Assembly (NCBI GenBank): GCA_004154925.1
Contig: QJNS01000037.1
Location: forward strand, 62,001-126,000
Length of the DNA: 64,000 bases
From: Monosporascus cannonballus
Taxonomy: Eukaryota > Ascomycota > Sordariomycetes > Xylariales
Direction: 5' to 3'
The notes below the pieces were generated by a model. The model ran no database searches. It saw nothing but the letters and a program-made list of their open reading frames with translations, and was not told the origin of the DNA. Shown in pieces: positions 49,652 to 61,523 of the stretch; within the stretch, counting starts at the first letter, position 1; every line of letters starts with the position of its first letter. A program made the translations under genes and the position numbers.

Positions 49652-51484
49652 ATGCCGGCGAACCAGGCACGACGTCGGGATAGCCTAAGCCCATCCTCAA
49701 AGCAGTACAATTCCCTGACGGACCTTGGAGAATTCTGCTATCATTCACTTGACACGGAAGTCGACTGCACGAGGCTCGTAAAAATACACCCGGCTAGAAA
49801 TGAAGACGACCCTTTGACCTGCGACCTGATTCATGTCACATTCGGCGCAAGGCCTAAGTTTGAGGCACTTTCATATCGATGGGGCGAAAATGATGACCCG
49901 AAGACGATTCTAGTTGATGGCATGAAATTTCGCGTTGGAAGGAACCTCTGGGATGCTCTCCATTTCCTCCGAGGCCGAGCAGAGAACACGCCTTACTGGA
50001 TCGACGCACTATGCATCAACCAGCGAGATACTGAGGAGCGCAACAGACAATTGCGTATTATGGGACACATCTACTTCAGGGCCAGCACCGTGGTGGTATG
50101 GCTGGGCCGGAGGTATTTACGATTCCAGAGTGATATTGAGGAATCGCAACTTGTTCGGGGCCCCACAATCACAAAAGCAGAACCGAGCAGGCCGTCGGCA
50201 GACAAGGATGGCCAGGCCCATGATGCCGTCTCAGGCGAAGGCAGTAGCGAACGCGAAATGGTTAGAGAGCTATGCGCAGACGGTTATTGGAATCGGCTGT
50301 GGATAATCCAAGAAATTGTGCAGGCTCGTCAGATCAAGGTCTGCTTCGGCAAATTAGCCATGACCTGGGCTCATTTCACTCACCTAGTCACAATGCATAA
50401 CTCTGATGGCGGAGGGCCTTTGAGGCTCGATCGGCACCGCAAGGAAAGGTATAACGGTAGTCACACTTTCCGGAAACTGCTGGAAGACCACGAGGCCGCC
50501 GAGTGCAAGGAGCCTAGGGACAAGATCTACGGCTTAGTAGGCTTGGCGGCTGATGCTCGCGGCTTCACAATGGACTACAACAAGTCTCTCATCGAGATCT
50601 GGACTGACACCATGGAATTCATGAACTGGCGAGGACTGCTTCCAGAGTCCGAGTTGGTCGAGTTCGGTAAACTGGTCAAACGTCTGCTTATGGGGACTCA
50701 ATGCGGTCCTCTGCAACAGGCTTTGCGTCCATATCAGCCAGAAAAAGACTCCGCTCTCGTGATCGAGGATCACGGGGATTCACGTAACCCAAAGGTGTTC
50801 CAACAGAGTGCATTTGTGCTCGGATGTGTTAGTCGTGTTGGTCCGTCTACCACAGAAACCATTGCAAGCTTGCAAAAGGTGGACGAGTGGGCTGGAGAGG
50901 TTCAGGTAGCCTTTAGAGACGAGCTGGGTAATGCTCACCGAGAAAGCAATACACTCATAGGAGCTATCCTGGAGTTGGACGAAGCAACGCTAGAAACTAT
51001 GTGCTCCAGTCATACCAGTACTGTTCGCTGGAGGGGAAACTTGGCCAGATGTTTCCATGGACCAATTCTAGAAGGCGGTCCATACGAAACCAAACCTGAT
51101 CATTACGGGATGATGTATAACCACACTCGGAAGCTAACAACGCATCAGGCCGACCGTAATACGCATCTATATCTGATCAAGAACCCATGGGGTGGCACAA
51201 CACAATGGAAAATGGGCATCGCATCGAGCCAAATCCAGCAGGGAGACTTGATTTGTTGGATAAAAGGTATTCCGAAGGCCGTTGCGATTCGTGTCCATGA
51301 GATGAATTGGCTTGCTTACAATAGTTGGTATGACGTGAAGATGCAAATAATTGGGACCGCCCTGGTCACAGAAGATGTGGCAGGAGTTCAAGAAGATCAC
51401 TCAAGGCGTCTGGGATCGTTCGGAAATGATAAGGTGCTCCCAATCAAGATGGACGCGAGGACACTATTTGTTCTTTTGGCTTGA
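49652..51484 (+). CDS. HET-domain protein (heterokaryon incompatibility family)
   Basis: Single-exon gene for 610 residues. The HET domain spans about residues 60-225: FEALSYRWGE (70-79), a VDG..F.V..NLWDALHFLR stretch (88-107), YWIDALCINQRDTEERNRQ (115-133), IYFRASTVVVWLG (140-152) and YWNRLWIIQEIV (212-223). These are the three conserved blocks of the family. A charged linker (about 155-205) separates blocks two and three. ECKEPRDKIYGLVGLA (284-299) is the usual follow-on motif. The C-terminal half (about 310-610) has no repeat, NACHT or membrane segment that I can see. HET proteins mediate non-self recognition and programmed cell death when unlike strains fuse; many members have no known role. 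The ATG at 49652 fits the leader and leaves the whole domain in frame. No RIP stops are present. It lies between two retrotransposon blocks, a common setting for this family. Confidence 0.93.
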   Translation: MPANQARRRDSLSPSSKQYNSLTDLGEFCYHSLDTEVDCTRLVKIHPARNEDDPLTCDLIHVTFGARPKFEALSYRWGENDDPKTILVDGMKFRVGRNLWDALHFLRGRAENTPYWIDALCINQRDTEERNRQLRIMGHIYFRASTVVVWLGRRYLRFQSDIEESQLVRGPTITKAEPSRPSADKDGQAHDAVSGEGSSEREMVRELCADGYWNRLWIIQEIVQARQIKVCFGKLAMTWAHFTHLVTMHNSDGGGPLRLDRHRKERYNGSHTFRKLLEDHEAAECKEPRDKIYGLVGLAADARGFTMDYNKSLIEIWTDTMEFMNWRGLLPESELVEFGKLVKRLLMGTQCGPLQQALRPYQPEKDSALVIEDHGDSRNPKVFQQSAFVLGCVSRVGPSTTETIASLQKVDEWAGEVQVAFRDELGNAHRESNTLIGAILELDEATLETMCSSHTSTVRWRGNLARCFHGPILEGGPYETKPDHYGMMYNHTRKLTTHQADRNTHLYLIKNPWGGTTQWKMGIASSQIQQGDLICWIKGIPKAVAIRVHEMNWLAYNSWYDVKMQIIGTALVTEDVAGVQEDHSRRLGSFGNDKVLPIKMDARTLFVLLA

Positions 51485-51868
51485 GTCATGTCATCGCAGG
51501 ATGAAGCTACTTCCCACGATACCTTAGCTATGAGCCTTTCCGCATTATTCTCTTTGAACAATACCTATACAGTCCACGGGTTCTCCCGTGCGCTTGATAC
51601 AGCTTAGGAACGTTGGCGAAGCTATCATAGCCGCGTGAATCTTGACTGATGACTGGTACATGCTCTACCGAGCCTGAAAAGGGGGGATGTAAGGGGAGAG
51701 GGGGGCTACCAAAATTTACTAGCAGAGTGGGGTCATCTCCCTACCCCACACACCACCGTATCGAAATCCCCCCCAGCCACACCCAAAATCCCTCATATAG
51801 GGAGAAATAGGCCAAAAATTTCTCAACATTCACAAAAGTAGGTTCTAAAGATAGAACAGCCTTGAAAT
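51485..51868. other. short intergenic stretch
   Basis: Contains the HET 3' end and a G-rich tract (about 51675-51705) followed by C-rich words. No gene recognised. Confidence 0.5.
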
Positions 51869-51971
51869 GGTCGCGTAACTCAGTTGGTCAGAGTGTCGTA
51901 CTAATACGTCCATTGCCCCTGGATGTCTATAGTCAATGCGAAAGTCGAGAGTTCAAGCCTCTCCGTGACCA
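51869..51971 (+). tRNA. tRNA-Ile (anticodon AAT) with a 29-nt intron
   Basis: Acceptor stem GGTCGCG pairs with CGTGACC (one G-T). The D arm is ACTC/GAGT with an AGTTGGTC loop. Anticodon stem TCGTA pairs with TGCGA (one T-G). The loop CTAATA|A gives anticodon AAT at 51903-51905. The T arm is GAGAG/CTCTC with loop TTCAAGC; the discriminator is A. An intron at 51907-51935 sits after position 37, the standard place in nuclear tRNA genes. T-runs follow at 51974-51978 and 51980-51985 as a polymerase III terminator. No CCA is encoded, as expected in eukaryotes. Confidence 0.92.
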
Positions 51972-51973
51972 GA

Positions 51974-51985
51974 TTTTTCTTTTTT
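51974..51985 (+). terminator. RNA polymerase III T-tract
   Basis: The T-runs tttttcttttt directly after the tRNA are the expected stop signal for polymerase III. Confidence 0.75.
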
Positions 51986-52647
51986 ATGCTTCGTACCTCT
52001 GAACATCCTTCCTTCCACCTGTATTGTCTAATCTGTTTGATGTTCTGAGGCGCTGTGTGTGTGGGCCGAGCTGCGAAGTTGAAGTTGGCCTCTCTGGGCA
52101 CACGAACCCTTTTGTTTTAAAATTTTTAACTATGTTGTTATTCTCTGCGGCAATATGTACGGGCTTGTTTAGCTAGAGGAACACGAAAAGCGGCATGTTT
52201 ATATGATGTCGTTTGGTTCGAAGCCACGTATCGACTACACATCCCGCCCCTTCTTCCGGGATAGAAATAAATAAAATTTAATTAACGAATAAAAGTAAAA
52301 CTTATAATGTTTATAATAGCATATGTTATTTTAATGTAAAACTAATAACAGAATAAACATTTTTATACGAAAAAAACGGCAATAATCTACTTAACTAATT
52401 ACGCAATTGTTAAGATATTTTTATTAACGTTTAAAAATTAAGATAACTTTTCTATCCGCACCCCACCCCCATTAACGTGCTACACCATAACTGCATTACG
52501 CATTAATTTATTTACTGATTTCTTTCTTTATAAAAGGTTTCTTTATAACGTTTTTAAAAATTAAAAATATTATTGTTTTATTTGTTAAAATTTGCGTTTA
52601 GCTTTTAAGAGTTATTAGGTTAATGAAAAATATATTTTACGACGTAT
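51986..52647. other. transition from gene island to second transposon nest
   Basis: Normal composition to about 52260, then an abrupt change to AT-rich RIP-like sequence with a short unmutated patch (cgcaccccacccccattaacg, about 52459-52479). No gene or LTR was recognised. The five bases before P3 are cgtat. Confidence 0.45.
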
Positions 52648-53086
52648 TGTTATGACCCAACCAAGAGAGAGTCTCGAAAACGATCACTTGGTAATCGAAA
52701 CAGAATCCAAATTGGTCGAAACTACGTAACATAGATCCGGAGTAATTCAAGAGATCTTGCAAGATCTATGCAGTTATTCGATATAGATCCGAAATGATCC
52801 AAAGGATCTAACGAGATCAATGCAGTTATCCGATATAGATCCGAAATAATCTAAAAAATCGAACGGGATATATGAAAAAATATATACGTTTATTATTTCT
52901 ATAATTTAAATAATATTAATTTGTAATATTTATTAATAGCAATTATTTGCAATATAATTTCGCCCTTTTAATAATAAAAAACGTAATACGTTATTATATA
53001 TACTATTTAAAATCTTACAATATTGCTGCTAATATAAATCCGTACAACTAAGGTTTAATAATTGGTTAAACCGTTTAGCCGTTATA
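52648..53086 (+). repeat. 5' LTR of P3
   Basis: Starts TGTTATGACCCAACCAAG and ends tttagccgttata; 439 bp. The outer end (first ~100 bases) is less mutated than R-U5. It contains repeated gcagttatccgatatagatc words. Confidence 0.87.
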
Positions 53087-54556
53087 CATTATAAGCTTTT
53101 ATATAATAATACCGTTAAACTTTAAGTAATATTGCCGACATTATATTTATCAGTAAATATCTCGAATAGCTCATTTACCAAGTTCTTAATAACCCGGATA
53201 CCGGAATAGAATTTAAGGAGAAAAAAATAACTTTGTTTTTTTCACGAAAAAGTTCTTCGACACCTGGATATTATAAACGAATGTATTTTTAAACTTGAAA
53301 AGGATAATATTAAATTTACAATATCTTTTTCAGCTGCCCATAAAAAGCTAAAGAAAAAAAAAAGTTTTCCAAAACCGGGAAATCTTTTCGAACGAGTTAA
53401 ATTATTTAGCTGAATTTTTTTTAACAAAACTAGAAAAAATTCTTAAATCTCCAAAACTAAAACTTTTTAACGGAATGTTAATTAAATTATAATTGTTCTT
53501 AATTTAATGCCGAATATATTTCGAGTATTTTTTATTCTATTAATTATATTTATTATACGAATTAAAGTTGTAACCAGATAATTTATTGGAAATAAGATTA
53601 TTTAATTTAAGTCCGTTATAAAACAAATAAGTTATTTCATTAACCGAAAAACGAAATCTGGAAATGATTCAAATATATAACAATTACGAATACTTCAAAT
53701 AAATATTAACGAAAAGTTTCGAAACAATAAACAGAAAATAAAAGCCGAAATATAAATTTAATAATTATTACAAAAAGAATTAATATTTAAATGCGCCAAT
53801 GCCTTCGTTTAATTAATATTTAAGTTAAATAAAAAATAGAAAAATATTAAAAAATTAAGTTTTTGAATAAGTTAAAAAAATATGAAAGAAATTTTTCAAA
53901 TGTAATCGACCTAATTATTTGTCGAATTATATCGTTGTAGCAATTAAGATCGACGATCGACAGTATATTTAAAGTACTAAAGATATTAAAAAAATAATAA
54001 TAAACCCCGATATACGGCTAATATTAATATTTTTAACGCAGCAATACTTTTTACGATATAAAACCAGGACTTATAAAGCTAAAGGCCATTTATAAAAAGA
54101 ATTACAGCTAAATCAAATATTTCAATTGTAACAGGATAAGGCATAAAATAACATAATATAAGGCATATAAAAAACCCCGTTAGAACAATGAAAACCCAGT
54201 ACTAAAAGAGCAATTCAAAAAAAAAATTCAGAAAAACAGAGCTAAATCTATTAATATAATTCGGTCTAAGTACGTATCGGAATCTCTATGGTGAAAGGTT
54301 TAACAGGGAATACGCCAAGTTAAAAAACAGGCTTAATAGGTATTACGAACATAATAAAAAAAATTACAAAGATGGCTACAAATATACTAGGATTAAATAG
54401 AAAAAATCCGTCCTGGAACCCCTAATCGATACAGCAAAATGCATATCATATATTGTCGACGACGAGAATATTTCGGTTACAAAAAATAAAAATAATACAT
54501 TTACAAACGAATTATTTACATATATTATAAGAAATGTAACTTTTAAACCTAATCGG
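53087..54556 (+). pseudogene. gag and protease-side remnant of P3
   Basis: The zinc knuckle at about 54110-54180 reads IKYFNCNRIRHK and then, after a stop, YKAYKKP. The protease-side block YIVDDENISVTKN lies at about 54450-54490. Sequence stops inside the ACCGG site where M3 inserted and resumes at 61524. RIP stops occur throughout. Confidence 0.78.
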
Positions 54557-54973
54557 TGTGACGGCTGGGCGGTTTAACTAACTATTAAATCTAAGTTGTA
54601 CAGGTTTATGTTAGCAGAAGTATTATAGGAATCTAAGCAATAAATACAGTAATCGTATTACGTTTCGTAATATCAAGAGTGCTTTGGGTAACCATGTTGT
54701 ATTACAAGCTGGTATTATTTAGATTATGGAAATAATAAGCGTATATATTTTATTTCGACTTAAGTTATTTTGGACTAGCTTAAAGATATTTAATTAGTTA
54801 AGTTTTCTTAAGCCTTTTTAAACCCTTCCTAGCTTAACTAGCGTAACGTCCTTAAGCTAATAATAACGTTTAAGCCTATTAAGCCGGTTACGTAAATTTT
54901 TGGCGTAAGTCGGGGTTGGATTTTCTTAAAGGCCCGATCGTTCGTAAAAGGCCAAGGTCGTTAGATTATAATA
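54557..54973 (-). repeat. 3' LTR of M3
   Basis: 417 bp, TGTGACGGCTGGG ... gattataata, followed by the complement of the purine tract (cgatctcctttttt). Confidence 0.88.
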
Positions 54974-55065
54974 CGATCTCCTTTTTTCTAGGATTTTTGT
55001 CTTTAAAAATCAAATTATTCGTTCGTTAGCTTTTGGTAAATAAATTTCCTTTTTTTATAATTATT

Positions 55066-55658
55066 ATGTCGGGTCGTATCAAAAAACGTCGTTTTCGTAA
55101 ACGTATTAACGTTGTATTTTTTTCGAAACGTATTAATCGTTTTAGTTTTATTATGTTATTAAACTTTTCCTATTTGCATTATAAATCTAAGAACAAAATT
55201 TGCAAGGTTTATAATAGCTCGAGAAAATATGTACGTTATATTAAGTATAACAGTTCTTATAACCTTTTTGGTTTTGTTAAATTTGAACATAATAAATTTG
55301 GTACAGAAAAGGACTGCCTAAAACTGAAAGAACATATTGCTAAAAAAAATTATTGAAAATTTAATAACGTTTAAATAAATTGTTTAACCGTTGAAACCAT
55401 TTGCGAAAACAGAAAAAACTTTTTCGTAATCGTAATAGCGAGATATTTTGTCGAAATATTAAAGGTACAGATTTTATAGAGGAATTTAAACGTTTCGAAA
55501 AGGAGTAAGAATAATTAAAAGCCGTTATTACGGTTATTACATTAACGTAAGCCGCGGCCAATTAGCTCAATATCTTGGTAATTAATTGGTCGGCGGTCAA
55601 CTATAACGCGCTCGTCGTTATTAATAAAAATTCTTTAATAGGCGTTAAACGCCAATAA
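55066..55658 (+). pseudogene. antisense accessory frame in M3
   Basis: Starts ATGTCGGGTCGTATCAAA and stays open for about 97 codons (to 55356) before its first stop. It reads MSGRIKKRRFRKRINV, then later NKICKVYNSSRKYVRYI and YNLFGFVKFEHNKFG. After a one-base shift in an A-rich run the family frame continues (RLNKLFN, LRKQKKLF, a Glu/Phe-rich helix, then a VVINKNSLIGVKRQ end) to TAA at 55656-55658. It is the best-preserved N-terminal half of the four copies. It lies on the strand opposite pol and overlaps the chromodomain end. Cys positions known from M1 are partly Tyr here. Function unknown. Confidence 0.6.
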
Positions 55659-58600
55659 AGTTTTTGGCGGATTCCCAGATATTTTAGGAATCCGGATACT
55701 TTTTTTATTTAATTAAATATTAGGTAAATCCGTTTTATTTTCACATAGCGAAATGTTATTTCACTTCGTATATTTATTCGTCTTTTACCTGTACGTTATT
55801 TGTATCTTATGTGCCTGAATTATATCCGTTGCTAATTCGAATAAAGAAATTTAAAAAAATAAATAAAATTTAACTTTTAGTAAAAATTCCAATTAAAATT
55901 TATTTTTTTAGATTGTTTTGATAATTTTGTATAAACTAATATACTTAAAATCGAAGTGTTTTTAAATTGTTTTATTTAAATATATTCTGTAATAAAGATA
56001 ATTATTTTCTTTTTTTTCAATTTGTTTGTTTAAATTCTTTTTAATTATAATATTTATTTATTTAGTTTCGTACGAAGTTTACCTTCATTTTTAATTTCTT
56101 GTATAACTATTTTATATATTTTAACGTAATAAGTATTTTAATATTAATTAAATTATTATTATGTATATTTATATGAACTTTTGAAATAAAATCACAATTT
56201 ATATTTATTAACAGTATTTTAATATTTTAGTAAATATTAGTATTATAAGCCAATTATACGATTAATAACCTTTTAATTTAATTATTTTATTCGTAATTAA
56301 TGTAATATCGTAAGTAAATTTTTAACATTTGATTCATTTTTTTCGTTTACATATTTATTTAAAATTTAAACCCGCTAAATAATATATAATCTAAGCCGGT
56401 TAACGTTATTAGGCTTTGCCAAAACATAGATGCAAACATTAATCCATTATTTAAAATAATTTCCATTAATAATCCGCACATGTTAAATATATATCTGAAG
56501 ATAACATATGCTATTTACTGGGTATAGGTATTTTCGTAATATAGTGAAAAAATAGAAAGATTTCGTGAATCGATCGATAATTCAGAAACTGCTATCGTAA
56601 TATAGTCCTATAACTTGATTTCTAAGATAAGAAATTTGGAAATAAAATCGAATATAATTAAATACTATAATAGCTTTGCGATTAGCAATAGTTATAATTT
56701 ACTGTATAGCTTCCATTATTTCGATCTTATTTTCGCGTAAATATCATATTATTATATAACTTTCTATACTGTTAATTTCATTTTAAAAAAGGAATATATA
56801 CGTTAAAATCGTTTGAAGGTTTTATAAATCTCTAGATATCCGTATAACTAATATTCGTATATTTTTCGTACTAAATATTTCTAATATTTTTCTAAAACTT
56901 ATATCTTATTTTTTCTTTAGCTTTTTTAGAAAACCATTATTATATTATTAAACCTTTTAATATATACTAAAAGATAATGTATGAATTATTTCAATTTATC
57001 GTAAACGTAAATATCTTTTTTAATAATATCGAAAATTATATAGCTAATTTTAACTAATTTCTTTTCAAAATCTGGCCGTTTATTTAAAGTATTTTCTTTG
57101 TTATTTTTGAAACTCTTTTATAGATAATAACGAAATCGAAATTCGCTAACTTTTCCGCGTAATAAAATTATTATCTAGTAAGTTTTTTGGTCGTAATCAA
57201 TCAAATAAGATTTTAATAATCCGTATAAACCTTAACCCGGCACAGATTTCTCTTTAAAAAATACTTAAATTCTCGGAATGCCACAATAATAGTCATAAAT
57301 TCCTTATCTGAAATGCCATGATTAAATTTGGCTCTTTTTAACTTATACGAAAAAAATGTAAAAAAATACAATTTACCTTTATTATTTCGTTATCCGGTTG
57401 TTATATTTAACGCGTAATCCGAAATATCGGTTTTTAATTTAACGACGCAGTTTAAATCGTATATAATTAATATTGGTTCGTTAATAATTATATCCTTAAT
57501 ATCCTAAAATACTTTTTCCGTATTTGATATTTATTTGAACCTTTTTTTCGTAAGATTTATTAAGGGTATAGTTATTTTGGTCAAGTTTCGACAAACCCTT
57601 TTATACTAATTAACAAATTCGAAAAATACCTATATCTTTTTAACTATTATTAACGTTTGCTATTCCGTAATTACAGCGATTTTCTGAATATTTATTCTAA
57701 TATATTCTAAGGTGATAATAATATGTCCGAGATATTTCATTTCCTATTTGTAGAACTAATCTTTTTCTGCGTTTATAAGTAATCTTACGTTCTTTAAAAT
57801 TTAAATAAATTTTTAAACGTATTTTACGTATATTCTTTCCGTATTTAAAAAGATAAAAATGTTGTCGAGATAGTAAAAAATCAAAATATCGAGATATTTT
57901 TCGTAATACCTAATTTATTATCCGTTAAAAAATTACTGCTACGTTTATAAATCCTATTGGTATAACCAAATACTTAAATAATCTGTAATTTATTTTTAAA
58001 GTTATTTTTTATTCGTATTATTACTTAGTTTTAATAAAATTATATTTATCTTTAAAATTAAATATTATAAATTATTAAGTTCCGTAAAATCGGTTTTTTA
58101 TTTTTATATTCAAATGTCATAATCTTCGATTTTTAATAATAATATCGTTGAATTATCGATAATTAATTACAAACTGTAATTTTCTATTTTTTTAAGTACG
58201 AAAAATATAAGGTATTTTACTAGTATTTTCGAAGGCCAAATCCATTTTTTTCTATAATCGATTTTCTAGGTATTCTTTAAAAATGCATAGTTTATTTCCG
58301 TTAAGATTATAAATAGGGTAAAACTTCGTCAAAAATCCTTTTTTAAAAATTATCTTATAATTCCATTCGCTATATTTTAGTAATTTCGTATCGAGCTTTT
58401 TTTTAAAAAAAAGCTGCTTATATCTGTCATATTATAATAATATATTAATTAAATTTTCTGATTTTTAGGGCTGGTATTTTAGATCGTTATTTAGTTACTT
58501 TAATTTCGCCTTAATAGTAATAACGATATGTCGTCTTTTTTTAATACTCGTTCTTTTTCTTATATCTTATCTCTTTAGATAATAAGGTTTTTATTATATC

Positions 58601-61060
58601 CTTATATTTGCATTCGTCGTTATTATCGATCGAATATTAAAACGCTATTTTTTTTTCGTTTCGTAATAAGAAATAAAACGACCTTTACTTAACTAGTTTT
58701 TCTGTTAATCAAAACTTCGAACTGGCATATTTATGATAATTCTAAAATCATATCGTAATTCTTAAATAAAATAATATCGAAATCGGCTATTTGATATTAT
58801 TTTTGAACAAAAATCTCGATGTAATTAATTTTACGTATAATTTTCCCGTTATCATAAACGAATTCCTAACCTTTAACATTCGTTATTATATAATGATTTA
58901 ACTTATATCTCTATAGCAATCTAAGTTTATTAATTACATCTGGTATAATATAATTCTTGCCCAAAACTTTGTAATTTATTATTGCAATATATTAATATGT
59001 TTTTATTTGTATATTTAAAGTAAGAAACTTATTAACAGCTTTTATCGTTATATTTAAAACCTTTTTAAAAATTTCTTTTAATTTCTTTGAGTTTCGTTGT
59101 CTTGCGGCTTTCTGATAAATAATCTTTTTTTAACTTTTATTCGAATTTATCGAACTTTATTTATATTTTTTCGTTTAACGTATTAAGTTATTATATTTTT
59201 CGTTATTATTGGCCAATTATTCTTTCGAATCATATCAGTTATTTTTAATTTTATTATAATTCTTTTTAGAGAATAAGTAGTACTTTTATATTTTTAATTC
59301 TATTTCATTATACCTTATTTTAATTATCGTTCCAAAACCCGCCTATAAACTAACGTATCTTTTTTAATAACTTTTTATAAAAGTTTATAATAGATATTAA
59401 CTAAAAATAAAAATCTGTAGTAACTTTCTAATAATGCTTTTTTATTATACGTTAAATTTACTTTTTTTTTCGTTTGGTAATTATATTATTAAAAATACCA
59501 AAAAAAAGCGTTTTCACGGGCATTACTTTTTATCTAGCCAGCTTTTGACTTCGGCAAAATATTAAATATCCTTTTGTATTATAAATTGAAAATATCTATA
59601 TTATTATTTTCTATTATTATTATTTTTGATGCGGCTTCGAAAATCGAATTATTTATAATACATAAGAATAACCCGTCAATAAATATATTATTTTCTTTTC
59701 TTATAATCTGGATATTATCGTCGTTAATAATATATAGCATGCATTTTGTCGTACTGATCAGGGATTTCGGAACAAATCTTTTTCGTCCCGTCCTTATATT
59801 TACGTAATTATTCTTATAATATTTCTTATTAGGATTGCGATATTTATTAAGCTAGCTTTTTAATTTTTCGCATTTCTTATTAAACCTTTCGCCATAAGGG
59901 GCTTAATATATACTTAGACTAAATTATGTTTGTGGATTTGTCTTTATTTTTCTGATTTTCTTTAAATTATCTCTTAAATACAGGTTTCTAATTATCTTAA
60001 CGGAGCTTTTTAGATGCCTTATATTATGCTGCTTTATATCTGATCTTATTACAGTTATAACATTCAATCCGGCTCCAGTTTTTCCTATAAGTAACTTTTA
60101 ATTCTATAAATCCTAGTTCTATGTAGTAAAAAATGTTATTACGTCAAAAAACGTTAATATTAACAACATATCGGGGTTTGCTATTATTCTTTACTTTAAT
60201 ATCTTTAATACGCCAACCGTATTATCGATCATTAATTTTAATTATTAAAACGATATAATTTAATAAATAATTAGGTAAATTAAGTTAATTGTTTTTATCT
60301 TTCTTTTTTTAAACCGTCGAAAAATTTAGCTATTAATACCTTTTATTCCTAGTTTAGTTTAACGGTTAATTAAATTAACGTACCGCTATAATTACATATT
60401 AATCCTTTTTATCGTAATTATAAGATTTGTATATAGGCGGTTTTTTTCGTTTATTGTTCCGAAAATTCTTATCAATATATATTCGAATTATTCGTAATTA
60501 TTTTAAATTTGTATTATTTTTGGGTTTCGTTGTTCGATTAATAAAATAACATATTTTCTTATAACGGACATAAACCAAATAACCGCGTTTCGAATCAATC
60601 GCTTAATTACAAATTTATTTCGTATAGAAAGCATAATAAATCGGATAAAAAATATCTAAAATATATTCGATATTAAATTAAAAATAATTATAACTTAATC
60701 AAGATTCCGTCGAAAGGTCCTGGTTTAAAAAACTTAAAAACCTTTTTTGGTTCCTTAATACAATTTAACTAAATAACTTAATTTATTCGAAAAGATTTCT
60801 CGATTTTAAAAAGTTTTCTTTTTCCTTCAAATTTTTATAGACAACTTGAAAAAAACGTCGTAAAATTATTATTATCTTTTTTAAGCTGAAAAATACGTTT
60901 TATTATGGTATTCAGTTATCGAAAAACTTCTTTGCAAAAAAGGCGAGGTTTCTCCTTTTTCATTTCAGATTTCATTTCAGATTTCATTTTAATATTCGAG
61001 TAATTAAGAACCTAGTAAGTAAACTGTTTTAGCTATTTGCTAATAATTATAACGTCGGCG
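55640..61060 (-). pseudogene. gag-pol remnant of M3
   Basis: Minus strand: chromodomain at about 55640-55770; integrase core at about 56560-56605; reverse transcriptase reading LIFYYLDNIFIF at about 57860-57895; protease-side block at about 59710-59770; zinc knuckle reading ECYNCNKIRYKAA at about 60008-60065; capsid region to about 61060. A 77-codon plus-strand open stretch at 59574-59807 is an antisense shadow. Heavy RIP. Confidence 0.82.
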
Positions 61061-61106
61061 ATATTACTTAGAATTTAACGATATTACTAAATAAAAGTTT
61101 ATAACG

Positions 61107-61523
61107 TATAACGGCTAAACGGTTTAACCAATTATGAAACCTTAATTATACGGATTTATATTAACAAAAATATTATAATAATCTAAATAATAAATAAAAT
61201 AATCGTATTACGTTTAATAATACTAAAAATACCTTAAATAATAATAGTATATTATAAGTTAGTATTATTTAAACTAAGAAAATAATAAGGGTATATATTT
61301 TATTCTAGCTTAAGATATATTCGATTAATTTAAAGGTGTTTAGTTAATTAAGTTCTTTTAAACCCTTTTAAGCCCTTCTTAGCTTACCTAGCTTAACGTC
61401 CTTAAGCTAATAATAGCGTTTAAGCCTATTAAGCCGGTTACGTAACCTCTTAGCGTAAGTCGAGGCTGGATTTTCTCGAGAACTCGACCGTCCGTAAAGG
61501 GCCGAGGCCGTTGGATCGTAACA
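61107..61523 (-). repeat. 5' LTR of M3
   Basis: 417 bp, tataacggctaaac ... ggatcgtaaca, in minus orientation. The U3 end (right side, about 61440-61523) is much less mutated than R-U5. Confidence 0.88.

Larger units (their letters stand above)
54557..61523 (-). mobile_element. Ty3/gypsy chromovirus M3, full length, nested in P3
   Basis: 6967-bp minus-strand element with equal 417-bp LTRs (54557-54973 and 61107-61523). Flanking 5-mers are atcgg (54552-54556) and actgg (61524-61528). Element B has accgg at the equivalent uninterrupted site (about 10324-10328), so both copies derive from ACCGG by one C-to-T change each. U3 is of the M1/M4 type. The domains are listed in the pol entry. Confidence 0.92.

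Noticed and set aside
51901..52101. 66-codon minus-strand frame
   Set aside because: It overlaps the tRNA-Ile gene and has no protein-family signal.
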